Part shown: in pieces, positions 1-9,004 of the stretch
Position numbering within the stretch: position 1 is the first letter of the stretch
How the letters are laid out: the number at the start of each line of letters is the position of its first letter
Assembly (NCBI RefSeq): GCF_000737865.1
Contig: NZ_CP007287.1
Location: forward strand, 311,648-375,647
Reading direction: 5' to 3'
Origin: Bifidobacterium coryneforme
Lineage (GTDB): Bacteria; Actinomycetota; Actinomycetes; Actinomycetales; Bifidobacteriaceae
DNA: 64,000 nucleotides
Position numbers and translations under genes: made by a program
The notes under the pieces: generated by a model
The model's input: only the letters and a program-made list of their open reading frames with translations
Told to the model about the DNA's origin: nothing
The model's database searches: none

Positions 1-18
1 CAAATCCGGTCGGGGGTA
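1..18 (+). tRNA. 3' end of a tRNA, probably tRNA-Glu (partial)
   Basis: The first bases look like the end of a T-loop (CAAAT), a T-stem 3' strand (CCGGT) and an acceptor 3' strand (CGGGGGT) with discriminator A, the usual order at a tRNA 3' end. The pattern resembles actinobacterial tRNA-Glu, which commonly precedes tRNA-Gln. The 5' part and anticodon lie outside the window, so the identity is inferred. Confidence 0.5.
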
Positions 19-22
19 CGAT

Positions 23-54
23 TATGTGGCAACCGTCCAAGCGGTTGCCACATA
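23..54. repeat. Perfect 13-bp inverted repeat between two tRNAs
   Basis: TATGTGGCAACCG (23-35) and its exact reverse complement (42-54) flank a 6-base loop. There is no T-run on either side, so it is not a classic intrinsic terminator. It lies between the partial tRNA and tRNA-Gln and could act as a processing hairpin in a joint tRNA transcript. The role is unknown. Confidence 0.75.
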
Positions 55-60
55 GCCAAT

Positions 61-132
61 TGGGGTATGGTGTAATTGGCAACACAGGTGATTCTGGTTC
101 ATCCATTCTTGGTTCGAGTCCAGGTACCCCAG
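61..132 (+). tRNA. tRNA-Gln (CTG anticodon)
   Basis: A full cloverleaf can be drawn. The acceptor strands are TGGGGTA/TACCCCA, the D-stem is GTGT/ACAC, the anticodon stem is GGTGA/TCATC around loop TTCTGGT (anticodon CTG, reading CAG), and the T-stem is CTTGG/CCAGG around TTCGAGT. The discriminator is G, as usual for tRNA-Gln. CCA does not appear to be encoded. Confidence 0.93.
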
Positions 133-143
133 CGAGTATTCAA

Positions 144-175
144 CCGCGGTTTCCCTCAGGGGACCGCGGCTTTTT
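144..175 (+). terminator. Intrinsic terminator after tRNA-Gln
   Basis: The stem CCGCGGT (144-150) pairs with ACCGCGG (163-169), with extra CCC/GGG pairing inside, and is followed by C and five T. It starts 12 bases after the tRNA and would end the tRNA transcript. Confidence 0.85.
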
Positions 176-408
176 CGTTCTGGGCCCCTTTCCGTTGAAG
201 GCTTGTAGCCCCGACTGCCGTATGCCATCGGATTTGTCGTCTAGGTCACAACATGATTTCGCCGCGTAAGGTCAGGTTCGGCCTTTCGGGGTGTCCGAGC
301 CGATACGATAGAGATAAACGGCAGGTGGGCCGGTACGGATGGAAATCGGTCCTGACTGTCCCGTTGCACGCTGTACAAGGTTGTTCGAGCAAAAGGTTGT
401 GAAGGACT

Positions 409-1584
409 ATGAATACTATCGTTGTGTTGGGCGCAGGGTATGCCGGCATGCGTGCCGCAAAGAAGCTGGCACATGCCAATCTTGATGCCCGTATCATCCT
501 GGTCAATCGGCACCCCTACCACTATGAGGCCACCCAGCTCCACCAGATTGCCGCCGGCACCAAGGAACCGGCCGACGTCACTTTCGATATTCGCAAGGTC
601 GTCTCACCCAAGGTCGAGGTCCTCATCGACACGGTGACGGGCATCGACCAGGAGGAGCGCCGGGTTACCCTGGAGGAGCATGAACCCCTCCGGTATGACT
701 ACCTGATCAACGCCCTGGGGTTCGAATCGGAGACCTTCGGCATCAAGGGGGCCGAGGAGAACGGCTGGCCCCTGGTCGACATCGACACATCCCTGGCCGC
801 CAGGCACCACCTGGAGCAGACCCTGGCCAACTACCGGAACAGCCACGACCCCAATGACCTCCACGTGGTGGTCTGTGGCGCGGGGTTCACCAGCATCGAG
901 TACCTGGGGGAGCTGGTCTACCGTATGCCCAAGCTGGTCGCCGAGTATGGTCTGCCGGCCGATCAGATCAAGATCTCATGCATCGAGGCCTCGCCCAAGA
1001 TCCTTCCCATGTTCTCGCAGAAGCTGGTCGACTGGGCCGTTGGCTACCTGAAGAAGAAAGGTGTCGAATTCCACACCTCCACGGCCATCACCGAGGTCCG
1101 GCCGGGTGCCGTAATCAGCAACGACCAGGAGTTCAAGGCCAATACAATCATCTGGACCACAGGGGTGCGTGGTAACCATGTCATTGCCGATTCCGGATAT
1201 AATCAAAAGCGCAACCGCGTTGTAGTGGAGGATGACCTCTCACTCAAGGATCACCCTGAGGAATACCTCATCGGCGATATCAGCGCCGTTCCTGATCCCG
1301 AGTCGGGCAGGCTGTTCCCCACCACAGCACAGATCTCGATTGCCCAGGCTGATACGGCTGCAGCCAACGTCATCGCCAGGGTGCAGGGGCGCCCAACAAA
1401 ACGGTTCACCTTCAAGAGCATCGGTACCGTCTGCTCCCTGGGACCGCATGTGGGCGTTGCCGAGATCGACATGATGGGCAAGTGGAAGCTGAAGGGCGCT
1501 GTGGTTGGGATCGTGAAGAAGATCGTCAACGACCGTTCCGTCCTTGAGCTCGCCAACATCAGGACCATGCTGGAAGGCAACTGA
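409..1584 (+). CDS. ndh: Type II NADH dehydrogenase (NAD(P)/FAD oxidoreductase)
   Basis: A 391-residue flavoprotein of the NDH-2 family, which passes electrons from NADH to membrane quinones without pumping protons. The N-terminal dinucleotide fold shows GAGYAG at residues 8-13. A second Rossmann motif (CGAGF) near residue 156 should bind NAD, and YLIGD near 288 is the FAD-contacting motif of the family. No membrane span is obvious; NDH-2 enzymes usually attach to the membrane peripherally. A GAAGGA ribosome site sits just before the ATG. The gene lies 48 bp upstream of cydA on the same strand, so the two probably supply a NADH-to-oxygen chain. Another pyridine nucleotide-disulfide oxidoreductase function is possible, but the context favours ndh. 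Confidence 0.85.
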   Translation: MNTIVVLGAGYAGMRAAKKLAHANLDARIILVNRHPYHYEATQLHQIAAGTKEPADVTFDIRKVVSPKVEVLIDTVTGIDQEERRVTLEEHEPLRYDYLINALGFESETFGIKGAEENGWPLVDIDTSLAARHHLEQTLANYRNSHDPNDLHVVVCGAGFTSIEYLGELVYRMPKLVAEYGLPADQIKISCIEASPKILPMFSQKLVDWAVGYLKKKGVEFHTSTAITEVRPGAVISNDQEFKANTIIWTTGVRGNHVIADSGYNQKRNRVVVEDDLSLKDHPEEYLIGDISAVPDPESGRLFPTTAQISIAQADTAAANVIARVQGRPTKRFTFKSIGTVCSLGPHVGVAEIDMMGKWKLKGAVVGIVKKIVNDRSVLELANIRTMLEGN

Positions 1585-1632
1585 TTCGCCCGTCCGGGTT
1601 GAACAAGAGAGAGAATTGGGAAGGCAAGGAAG

Positions 1633-3129
1633 ATGCTTAACGTTCTGGGTCTGTCGCGATTCCAATTCGCGATGACGACCGTATTCCACTTCTTCTATGT
1701 ACCTCTTTCCATAGGCCTGGCGCTCTGCGTGGCCATCATGGAGACGCTGTATGTGGTCAAGAGGAAAGAAATCTACAAGAAAATGGCCAAGTTCTGGGGG
1801 AAGATATTCCTGCTGAGCTTCGCCGTCGGTGTGGTCACCGGCATCATTCAGGAGTTCCAGTTCGGTATGAACTGGTCGAACTACTCGCGGTTCATGGGCG
1901 ACATCTTCGGAGCCCCGCTGGCCATCGAGGCGCTCCTGGCGTTCTTCATGGAGTCGACCTTCATCGGTGTCTGGATGTTCACCTGGAACCGCTTCAAGCC
2001 GGCTGTCCACGCCATCTTCATCTGGCTCACCTTCCTGGGATCCTCGGTTTCCGCCATCTGGATCCTGGCAGCCAACAGCTTTATGCAGCATCCCACCGGT
2101 TTCGAGATCAACAAGGCCACCGGGCGGGTGCGCATGACCAACTTCTGGGATGTTCTGGGCAATCCGCAGCTCTGGCGGGCCTTCCCCCATGTCTTCTTCG
2201 GTGCCGTGGTGACAGGCAGCATGGTCCTGGTCGGCATGAGCGCCTGGGGTCTGCTCCGGGCACACAAGCAGGAGCAAAACGGTGCGGCCCAGGTCGAGCC
2301 CACTGTCGAGGCTGACGGGTCCGAGCACATCTCCAAGCGGGTCTTCTACACCCGGTCGATCAGGCTCAACGCCGTCATCGCCCTGATCGGGGCAATCCTG
2401 GTCATCATCGCGGGTGATCTTCAGACCACCTTCATCATCGATGATCAGCCCATGAAGTTCGCCGCCACGGAGGGTATCTACGAGGACACCAAGGATCCCG
2501 CCCCCTGGGCCGTGGTCTCCTTGATCAACGAAAAGGACAAGACCGCCAAGAGCATAGAGATTCCCGACATGCTCTCCCTCCTGGCCTATCACAGCCCCTC
2601 CGGTTCGGTGAAGGGTATGAACACCGCCAATGAGGAGCTGCACCAGCAGTACGATGCCAAGTTCGGCAAGGACATGAACTATTACGTGCCGGTCACGGTG
2701 CTCTTCTGGAGTTTCAGGTTCATGGCCGCAGTGGGCTTCGGTGTCCTGCTTCTATCGATACTGGTGCTTTGGTTCACCAGGAAGTCCAAGGATACCCTCT
2801 GGTCCAGTGATTGGAAATTGTGGATTCTGGGCCTGTGCACATACCTGCCCTTCGTGGGCAACACCGGTGGCTGGCTGATTACGGAGCTGGGACGTTACCC
2901 CTGGCTGGTCTACGGACTGCAGACCATCGCGGACGGTGTTTCGCCCACGGCCACGGTCCCCAGCCTCCTGTTTACCAATATCGTTTACTTCCTGCTCTTC
3001 CTCTTCCTGGGAGGGGTCATGATCTTCTACTCGCGCAGGGTGCTGCACCAGGGCCCCGACTACCAGGGTGAAGGTCTCGGCCTGCAGATGCGGACCGGCA
3101 GGAACGAGAGGAGAGTGGCACTGGCATGA
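1633..3129 (+). CDS. cydA: Cytochrome bd oxidase subunit I
   Basis: A 498-residue polytopic membrane protein, the haem-bearing quinol oxidase subunit that reduces O2 to water. His19 and His186 fall at the numbers of the haem b595 and b558 ligands of E. coli CydA, and Glu99 and Glu107 match its conserved membrane glutamates. Met364 in the SFRFM segment is the likely second b558 ligand. It is shorter than E. coli CydA (522 residues), so the quinone loop is probably of the short type. The ribosome site AAGGAAG lies just before the ATG. The stop codon overlaps the start of cydB (ATGA). Confidence 0.95.
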   Translation: MLNVLGLSRFQFAMTTVFHFFYVPLSIGLALCVAIMETLYVVKRKEIYKKMAKFWGKIFLLSFAVGVVTGIIQEFQFGMNWSNYSRFMGDIFGAPLAIEALLAFFMESTFIGVWMFTWNRFKPAVHAIFIWLTFLGSSVSAIWILAANSFMQHPTGFEINKATGRVRMTNFWDVLGNPQLWRAFPHVFFGAVVTGSMVLVGMSAWGLLRAHKQEQNGAAQVEPTVEADGSEHISKRVFYTRSIRLNAVIALIGAILVIIAGDLQTTFIIDDQPMKFAATEGIYEDTKDPAPWAVVSLINEKDKTAKSIEIPDMLSLLAYHSPSGSVKGMNTANEELHQQYDAKFGKDMNYYVPVTVLFWSFRFMAAVGFGVLLLSILVLWFTRKSKDTLWSSDWKLWILGLCTYLPFVGNTGGWLITELGRYPWLVYGLQTIADGVSPTATVPSLLFTNIVYFLLFLFLGGVMIFYSRRVLHQGPDYQGEGLGLQMRTGRNERRVALA

Positions 3130-4178
3130 GTATCCTACAAGGTTTGTGGTTCTTCGTCATAGGTCTCCTGTTCGCCGGATTCCTCCTGCTGGAGGGGTTC
3201 GACTTCGGCGTGGGCATGGCCACCCGGTTCGTTGCCCAGGATGGTGACGAGCGCGCCACCTTCATGAGGGCCATCGGTCCCCACTGGGATGGCAATGAGG
3301 TCTGGCTGATTACCGCAGGAGGCGCCATGTTCGCCGCCTTCCCGCTCTGGTACGCCTCCCTCTTCTCCGGGTATTACATCCTCCTCTTCCTGGTTCTGGT
3401 GAGTCTGATCCTGCGTGGCGTCTCCTTCGAGTTCGCCAGCCATGCCCTGACTGTGCGTGAGCGCGGGTTCTGGCAGTGGGCCAACTTCATCGGCTCCCTA
3501 TTTGCCCCCCTCTTCCTCGGCATGATGTTGACGAGCATGATTCAGGGCATCCCTCTGGATGTCAACGGTGATGCCAGGCCCGGGTTCTTCGGGGTGGTCA
3601 ACTGGCTTTCGGTGGTCGGTGGTGTGGCTGTCGTCTTCTTCAGCTTCGTCCACGGCCTGCACTTCCTGAGCCTGAAGCTGGGACCCGTGGCATCGCGCCG
3701 GATGCTCAATATCAGCGAGAAGCTGTATTGGATTGCCTACCCGGCCCTGGTCGTCTTCGTTCTCCTGGCCTTCTTCAGGACCGATTTCTATAGGGTCCGG
3801 CCCATATCCACCTGGTTGATCACCGTGATCATCCTGGTTGCCACCATCTGCGCCCATATGGCTGTGACCAAGAAACGTGGAGGGTTCGCCTTCGCGTCTT
3901 CCGGCATCACGCTGATGGCCATCATCGCATTCATCTTCAACGGGCTCTTCCCGCGGGTGATGATAGGCACGGACCCGGCCTCCAGCATCATGATCGAGGA
4001 TGCCGCCGCATCCCCCTACACGATGAAGATCATGACCGTGGTCCTCTGCATCTTCCTGCCCATCATGCTGGCCTACTTCATCTGGAGCTACTTCATCCAG
4101 CGGAAGCGGCTGGTCGCCGATGACTCCGACCTTGCTGAGGTGAGTCGGTCTACGGCCACGGCAGCTGTGTCCAAGTAG
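3126..4178 (+). CDS. cydB: Cytochrome bd oxidase subunit II
   Basis: A 350-residue polytopic membrane protein, partner of CydA in the bd-type quinol oxidase. The N-terminus has the family pattern LLEGFDFGVG in its first membrane helix, and eight or nine hydrophobic spans can be read. The ATG overlaps the cydA stop by four bases, implying translational coupling. It is followed after 46 bp by the ABC pair cydDC needed to assemble the oxidase. Confidence 0.95.
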   Translation: MSILQGLWFFVIGLLFAGFLLLEGFDFGVGMATRFVAQDGDERATFMRAIGPHWDGNEVWLITAGGAMFAAFPLWYASLFSGYYILLFLVLVSLILRGVSFEFASHALTVRERGFWQWANFIGSLFAPLFLGMMLTSMIQGIPLDVNGDARPGFFGVVNWLSVVGGVAVVFFSFVHGLHFLSLKLGPVASRRMLNISEKLYWIAYPALVVFVLLAFFRTDFYRVRPISTWLITVIILVATICAHMAVTKKRGGFAFASSGITLMAIIAFIFNGLFPRVMIGTDPASSIMIEDAAASPYTMKIMTVVLCIFLPIMLAYFIWSYFIQRKRLVADDSDLAEVSRSTATAAVSK

Positions 4179-4224
4179 GATGTAGCGGTCAGGCAGCCGG
4201 CTGAGATCAGGTTGAGGAGGCCCA

Positions 4225-6057
4225 GTGATTGACAAGAGTCTTTTCCGGTTCACCGGAATCAGGCGAATCATGGGCCTCCTGGCCGCACTTTCCCTGGTGC
4301 AGGGAGCCAGTGTGGTCGCCCAGGCCTACGGGCTCACCCTGGCCCTGGTGCAGATTTGGGGCCGGCACGGTCTCCGGAGCCTGGCCAGACCGGTTCTGAT
4401 CTTCTTCGTGGCCTTCACCATCCGCCAGCTCTGCGACGTAGCCAAGCAGCGGGTGGCGACGGACCACGCAGACCGTATCGTCGGCGAACTCAGACCACGG
4501 ATTCAGCGTAAGGTCTTTCGTCTGGGGCCTGCTGCCTTGGCACAGCGGGGCACCGGATCGGCTGTGACCATGCTGATTGACGGGCTGGATGAGGTCAGGA
4601 CCTATGTCTTCACGGTCCTTCCCAAGATGATGGACATGGTCTTCATCCCCCTGATGATCCTGGTGGTGGTCTGGATTCAGGATGCCCTCAGCGGTATCGT
4701 CCTCCTTCTCATGCTTCCGCTGCTCTTCTTCTTCATGGCCATCCTGGGAATGGCCGCCCGGGACAGGTCCAACAAGCAGTATGCCCAGTTCCGCAAGCTG
4801 AACACCCGGTTCATGGATACGGTTCTGGGTCTGCCCACCCTGAAGATGCTGGGAATCAGTGAGGAATACGAAGACGAGATATATTCCGTCTCCGACAGGT
4901 TCCGAAGGCGGACGATGAGCGTGATACGCGTGGCCATGACCTCGACCTTCGCCCTGGACTTCTTTGCCACCCTGGCCATCGCCATCATGGCCGTCTTCCT
5001 GGGCAACAATCTGATTAACGGTACCGTGGCTCTCTTCCCGGCCCTCCTGGCCCTGATCCTGGCCCCGGAGTACTTCATGCCCATCAGGCAGTTCGGTGAT
5101 GACTACCACGCCACCCTGAACGGCAAGAACGCCCTGAACGATATCATGACCATGCTGGCAGCCCCGGAGCCCGAGTACATGGAGGACCTAAACTGGAACG
5201 GGTGGGGGAGCGACAGTCGTCTGACCGTCGAAGGCATGGACTTCTCCTATCCCGGCCCCAAGTCCGAGGAGGGTCGGGTGTCCGGTGGCTCGCAGATGGA
5301 TGCCATAGCCAAGTCCGGCGGGAGTGTGGACAGCGATGATGCCCCTCAGCCAGATGCCCTCCAGGGGCTCTCCTTCACCCTGAGCGGGTTGACCAAGGTG
5401 GCGGTGGTCGGGAGGTCAGGGGCGGGCAAGTCCACCCTGATGAATCTCCTGGCGGGCTTCAACCTTCCCCAGTCGGGCAGAATCGACCTCGACGGGCATG
5501 ACCTGGACCACTTCAATGTTCGGACCTGGCAGCGCCACATCAGCTATATACCCCAGAACCCTTATATCTTCAACGGTACAGTCGCCGACAACATCCGCTT
5601 CTACAATCCGGATGCCCCGGCGACGGCGGTTGCCGAGGCGGCCGACCAGGCCGGCCTGGCCGGCTGGATCAACACCCTGGACGAGGGTCTGGATACCCAA
5701 ATCGGGGAGGGAAACCGCGGTATCAGCGGGGGGCAGGCCCAGCGCATCGCCCTGGCGAGGGTGCTCCTGGACAAGAACCGTGAGATTCTCATCTTCGACG
5801 AGCCCACCGCCCACCTTGACATCGAGACCGAATACGAGCTGAAGAAGACCCTCCTGCCCATCATGGAGGGGCACCTGGTCATCTTTGCCACCCACCGTCT
5901 GCATTGGCTGGCGGAGGCGGATCAGGTCATCATGCTGGACGGTGGCCGGGTCGTGGCCCAGGGAAGCCCTGAGGAGTTGATAGGGAAGGGCGGCCCTCTG
6001 GATGCCCTGATCAATGAGATGGGAGGTAACCAGATTGCCGACTACCAGCAGGACTGA
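4225..6057 (+). CDS. cydD: ABC transporter CydD (thiol exporter for cytochrome bd assembly)
   Basis: A 610-residue half transporter with an N-terminal six-helix region (about residues 15-310) and a C-terminal ATPase. The Walker A motif GRSGAGKST is near residue 396, the signature ISGGQ near 500 and Walker B ILIFDEPTAHLD near 523. CydDC exports cysteine/glutathione-type thiols and is required for a working bd oxidase in the organisms studied. A GTG start is chosen because GAGGAGG lies four bases upstream. A spacer of about 45 residues rich in Ser, Gly and Asp sits just before the ATPase. The CydD versus CydC assignment follows gene order. Confidence 0.9.
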   Translation: MIDKSLFRFTGIRRIMGLLAALSLVQGASVVAQAYGLTLALVQIWGRHGLRSLARPVLIFFVAFTIRQLCDVAKQRVATDHADRIVGELRPRIQRKVFRLGPAALAQRGTGSAVTMLIDGLDEVRTYVFTVLPKMMDMVFIPLMILVVVWIQDALSGIVLLLMLPLLFFFMAILGMAARDRSNKQYAQFRKLNTRFMDTVLGLPTLKMLGISEEYEDEIYSVSDRFRRRTMSVIRVAMTSTFALDFFATLAIAIMAVFLGNNLINGTVALFPALLALILAPEYFMPIRQFGDDYHATLNGKNALNDIMTMLAAPEPEYMEDLNWNGWGSDSRLTVEGMDFSYPGPKSEEGRVSGGSQMDAIAKSGGSVDSDDAPQPDALQGLSFTLSGLTKVAVVGRSGAGKSTLMNLLAGFNLPQSGRIDLDGHDLDHFNVRTWQRHISYIPQNPYIFNGTVADNIRFYNPDAPATAVAEAADQAGLAGWINTLDEGLDTQIGEGNRGISGGQAQRIALARVLLDKNREILIFDEPTAHLDIETEYELKKTLLPIMEGHLVIFATHRLHWLAEADQVIMLDGGRVVAQGSPEELIGKGGPLDALINEMGGNQIADYQQD

Positions 6058-7861
6058 AACCGGTCAGGGGACACCGGCAGAGTCCGGCCGTCGCACGAAC
6101 TACCTCAGCATCTGGCATAAGGATCACTGGTTCTGGCCCTACCTGCGCCAGAACAAGGGTCTGCTCGCACTGATCTTCTTCCTGGGCACGCTCACCTTCG
6201 TCTGCGCCGCCGGGCTCATGTTCACGTCCGGCTTCCTGATCAGCAGGTCGGCCCGCCACCCCTACAACATCTTTGCGGTATATGTGCCGGTGGTTCTGAC
6301 CAGGGCCTTCGGCATCGGTCGCCCGACCTTCAAGTATCTTGAACGGATCAAGAGCCACGACTGGGTTCTCAGGGTGGTCTCCAAGCTGCGTGTCCAGCTC
6401 TACAGGACCCTATCCAAGGATGCGGCCTTTCTGAACGAGCACGAACGGACAGGCACCGTCCTGAGCATGCTCTCCGACGATCTGGACCATCTGGAGAACT
6501 TCTACCTGCGTACCATCTTCCCGACGGTTGTGGCCTATCTGATGTGGCTGGTCGTGACCATAGCGGTGGGTGTCTTCTCCTGGGTGACCTCCCTGCTGCT
6601 TTTCCTCCTTTTCGCCCTGATCCTGGTCCTGGTTCCCCTCGTTTCCCTGGCATACTCCGACAGTCGGTACGCCGAGGAGAAGTCCAGACAGCAGGACCAG
6701 TACACCAAGGTGACCGAAAGCTACATGGGTCTGGGCGACTGGGTCATCACCCACCGTCAAAGGCAGTTCGTGGATACGGCCGCCGATGACTTCCAGGACA
6801 TCGCCCGTGACAGGCATGACCAGAAGCGCTTCGAGCGGTGGCGGAACCTCTGCATCCAGATGATCTTCGCCGTCATGGTGGTCGCCCTCATCATCGGAGC
6901 CGACCTCCTCATGACCGGATCGACCTCACTGGCGGACTTTGCCGCCGCTGTGGTTCTCTCGGTCTTCCCCCTGGTCGACTGCTTCATCGTGGTCTCGCAG
7001 GCGGTGGCCGAGGTCCCGCTGTATACGGATTCCCTGAACCACCTCAATGACCTGACCGACCGTGTGGAATCACGACGGCAGGTCGAAGTGGACCAATCCG
7101 GATTGGATGGGCCGGTCCGAACCATCGACTTCGAGCATGTCAGCTTCTCCTATGGGCCGGACGACCCCCTCCTCCTGGACGACTTCTCCCTCCATATCGA
7201 GGCCGGGCAGCGGGTGGCCCTCCTGGGGCCCAGCGGGGAGGGGAAGACCACGGTCCTCCAGTTGCTCCTTGGCGACCTCCAACCCTCCAAGGGGCGGATT
7301 CTGATCAATGGAACACCGGTTGCCGCCTTGCAGGATCAGCGTCCGGAGCTCTTCGGCTACCTGAACCAGCAGGCCTTCCTCTTCAACACGACCATCGCAT
7401 CCAACGTTCGTCTGGGTGCTCCCGAGGCCACTGACGACCAGGTTCGCCAGGCCTTGAAGGCCGTCCAACTGGATCAATATGCGGAGTCCCTGCCCGAGGG
7501 GATCAACACCCCGGTCGATGAGGCCGGCAACAGGCTTTCCGGCGGGCAACGGCAGCGTTTGGCCCTGGCCAGGATAGTGCTTAAACGCACGCCGATCATC
7601 CTGCTGGACGAACCCACCATCGGACTTGATCCCATTACCGAGCGCGACCTGATGGAGATGATTTTCCAGGTGAGTCTCGGGCGCACGCTCTTCTGGGTCA
7701 CCCACCACCTCCAGGGTCTGGAGGATGCCGACAAGGTCATTTTCTTGGAGGACGGACACATCGCCATGCAGGGTTCCCCGGTTGACCTCTACCGGACCAA
7801 TCCGCGATTCCGTGAGTTGTACCGAATGGATGTCGGCGACGTCGGCAGGGCCGTTTCGTAA
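6035..7861 (+). CDS. cydC: ABC transporter CydC
   Basis: The second half transporter of the CydDC pair, about 608 residues, with an N-terminal membrane domain and a C-terminal ATPase. It shows Walker A GPSGEGKTT, signature LSGGQRQRLAL and Walker B IILLDEPTIGLD. A TTG start at 6035 is preferred because GGGAGG lies eight bases before it; an in-frame ATG at 6014 is possible but has a weaker site. Either start overlaps the end of cydD, so the two are translationally coupled. It ends the ndh-cydABDC block, and a hairpin follows. Confidence 0.9.
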   Translation: MPTTSRTETGQGTPAESGRRTNYLSIWHKDHWFWPYLRQNKGLLALIFFLGTLTFVCAAGLMFTSGFLISRSARHPYNIFAVYVPVVLTRAFGIGRPTFKYLERIKSHDWVLRVVSKLRVQLYRTLSKDAAFLNEHERTGTVLSMLSDDLDHLENFYLRTIFPTVVAYLMWLVVTIAVGVFSWVTSLLLFLLFALILVLVPLVSLAYSDSRYAEEKSRQQDQYTKVTESYMGLGDWVITHRQRQFVDTAADDFQDIARDRHDQKRFERWRNLCIQMIFAVMVVALIIGADLLMTGSTSLADFAAAVVLSVFPLVDCFIVVSQAVAEVPLYTDSLNHLNDLTDRVESRRQVEVDQSGLDGPVRTIDFEHVSFSYGPDDPLLLDDFSLHIEAGQRVALLGPSGEGKTTVLQLLLGDLQPSKGRILINGTPVAALQDQRPELFGYLNQQAFLFNTTIASNVRLGAPEATDDQVRQALKAVQLDQYAESLPEGINTPVDEAGNRLSGGQRQRLALARIVLKRTPIILLDEPTIGLDPITERDLMEMIFQVSLGRTLFWVTHHLQGLEDADKVIFLEDGHIAMQGSPVDLYRTNPRFRELYRMDVGDVGRAVS

Positions 7862-7889
7862 GCGATTCCGGGTGAGGCCCGGTGTCGCT
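7861..7889. terminator. Hairpin between convergent cydC and prenyl synthase
   Basis: AGCGA-CCGGG (7861-7872) pairs with CCCGG-TCGCT (7878-7889), with a two-base internal loop on each side and the loop TGAGG. It fills nearly the whole gap between two convergent genes and could stop transcription from both sides, although T-runs are absent. Confidence 0.55.
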
Positions 7890-7893
7890 TGCC

Positions 7894-8853
7894 TCAGACC
7901 TGACGGGTCAGGGCCGTGACCATCTCACCCAGGAGGTTGCGGACATCCTCGTTGAGTGGTGAACCCTCCAGGGCCTGGTCGGCCCTGCCCAGATAGGTAC
8001 GGGCCGTCTGCCGGCTCTCTTCAAGCAATTCGGGGTGAGCCTGGAGATACCCCAGTACCTCCTCGGGGCTGTCGGATTCGACGACGGACCTGAACCCCCT
8101 GTCCTTCCGGAGCCCGAGGAGGACGGGGAGGGTGTATATGCCGTCGCGTATGTCCTCCAGCTTGGGTTTGCCGGTGTCCTTGCCCAGGTCGAAGTCGTTG
8201 ATGTCGTCGATGATTTGGAAGGCCATGCCCAGGTTCCCCCCAAAAGCCCGGGCGGCCTCCTCCATGCGGCTGCCGGGCCGGGGGGAGGAGAGGCGGATGC
8301 CGGTCAGGCAGGCCAGGCGGAAGAGGGCGGCGGTCTTCCCCGAAATGGCCTTGTCGTAGTAGTCCACGGTGATGTCGGTGTGGTGACGGCCGGACTCCTG
8401 GTAGAGCTCCCCGCCCACGATTTCGCAGACGGTCCCGGCCTGTTCCCTGATGAAGTCGGTATCCGGGGCAATCTCCGCCATGATTTCCATGTACCGGGAG
8501 AGGATCAGATCTCCCAGGTATATGGCCGCCTTGTTGCCCCGAGTCGTATGGACCGTGGGCTGCTTACGCCGGATGGGGGCGTCATCCAGAACATCGTCAT
8601 GGACCAGGGTGGCCAGGTGAAGCATCTCGATGGCGGCGGCTCCTGTGATGACGCTCTCGTCCACGGGTTCCCGGGCGGGCCTGCAGGCCCGGGCGAAGAG
8701 GACGACCATTGCCGCCCGAATCATCTTTCCGTGGTTGTCCAGGAGCCTGCGGTAGTCGTCCCTATAGGGTTCGACCTTCGTCTCCTCCTCGTGAAGACGG
8801 GCAACGACCCGCTTCATGTCCTTGCGTACCAGGAGCTTTTGCCCTTCTGCCAT
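7894..8853 (-). CDS. Polyprenyl diphosphate synthase
   Basis: A trans-isoprenyl diphosphate synthase, about 319 residues from the chosen start. It condenses isopentenyl diphosphate onto allylic diphosphates to make long prenyl chains for quinones or carriers. The first aspartate-rich motif (HDDVLDD) lies near residue 85 and the second (IIDDINDFD) near 215; both bind Mg-diphosphate. The ATG at 8853 is preferred because GGGAGCGG precedes it; in-frame starts at 8880 and 8985 lack a ribosome site. TATATT at 8897-8902 (minus strand) is a possible -10 box. Next to the cytochrome bd block it may make the quinone tail, but this is inference. Confidence 0.85.
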   Translation of the reverse strand: MAEGQKLLVRKDMKRVVARLHEEETKVEPYRDDYRRLLDNHGKMIRAAMVVLFARACRPAREPVDESVITGAAAIEMLHLATLVHDDVLDDAPIRRKQPTVHTTRGNKAAIYLGDLILSRYMEIMAEIAPDTDFIREQAGTVCEIVGGELYQESGRHHTDITVDYYDKAISGKTAALFRLACLTGIRLSSPRPGSRMEEAARAFGGNLGMAFQIIDDINDFDLGKDTGKPKLEDIRDGIYTLPVLLGLRKDRGFRSVVESDSPEEVLGYLQAHPELLEESRQTARTYLGRADQALEGSPLNEDVRNLLGEMVTALTRQV

Positions 8854-8945
8854 GGAGAACCGCTCCCTCATACTCATCAGTGAATGCAATGTACTCAATA
8901 TAGCAAGTCGCGACCACCATACCCGGGTCGGTACCAGGGCCGGCA

Positions 8946-8957
8946 GGGGGGGGGGGG
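8946..8957 (+). repeat. Run of 12 G in a divergent intergenic region
   Basis: Twelve consecutive G lie between the prenyl synthase (minus) and the metallophosphoesterase (plus), 47 bases before the latter's ATG. An in-frame TGA at 8987 shows the tract is outside that reading frame, so a length change could only affect transcription or leader structure. Its length equals that of the coding G-run at 36744-36755. Confidence 0.9.
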
Positions 8958-9004
8958 ACTCCGGTGACCGTGGGCTCCCAGCCAAGTGAAGTAGTCTGGT
9001 TGGT

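Noticed and set aside
1240-2643. 467-codon minus-strand frame over ndh and cydA
   Set aside because: Shadow of two well-supported genes; His/Gly/Asp-rich without any recognisable motif or ribosome site.
8853-8985. N-terminal extension of the prenyl synthase through the C12 tract
   Set aside because: The extension would start at TTG with no ribosome site and adds Pro-rich residues absent from the family, whereas ATG 8853 has a good site.
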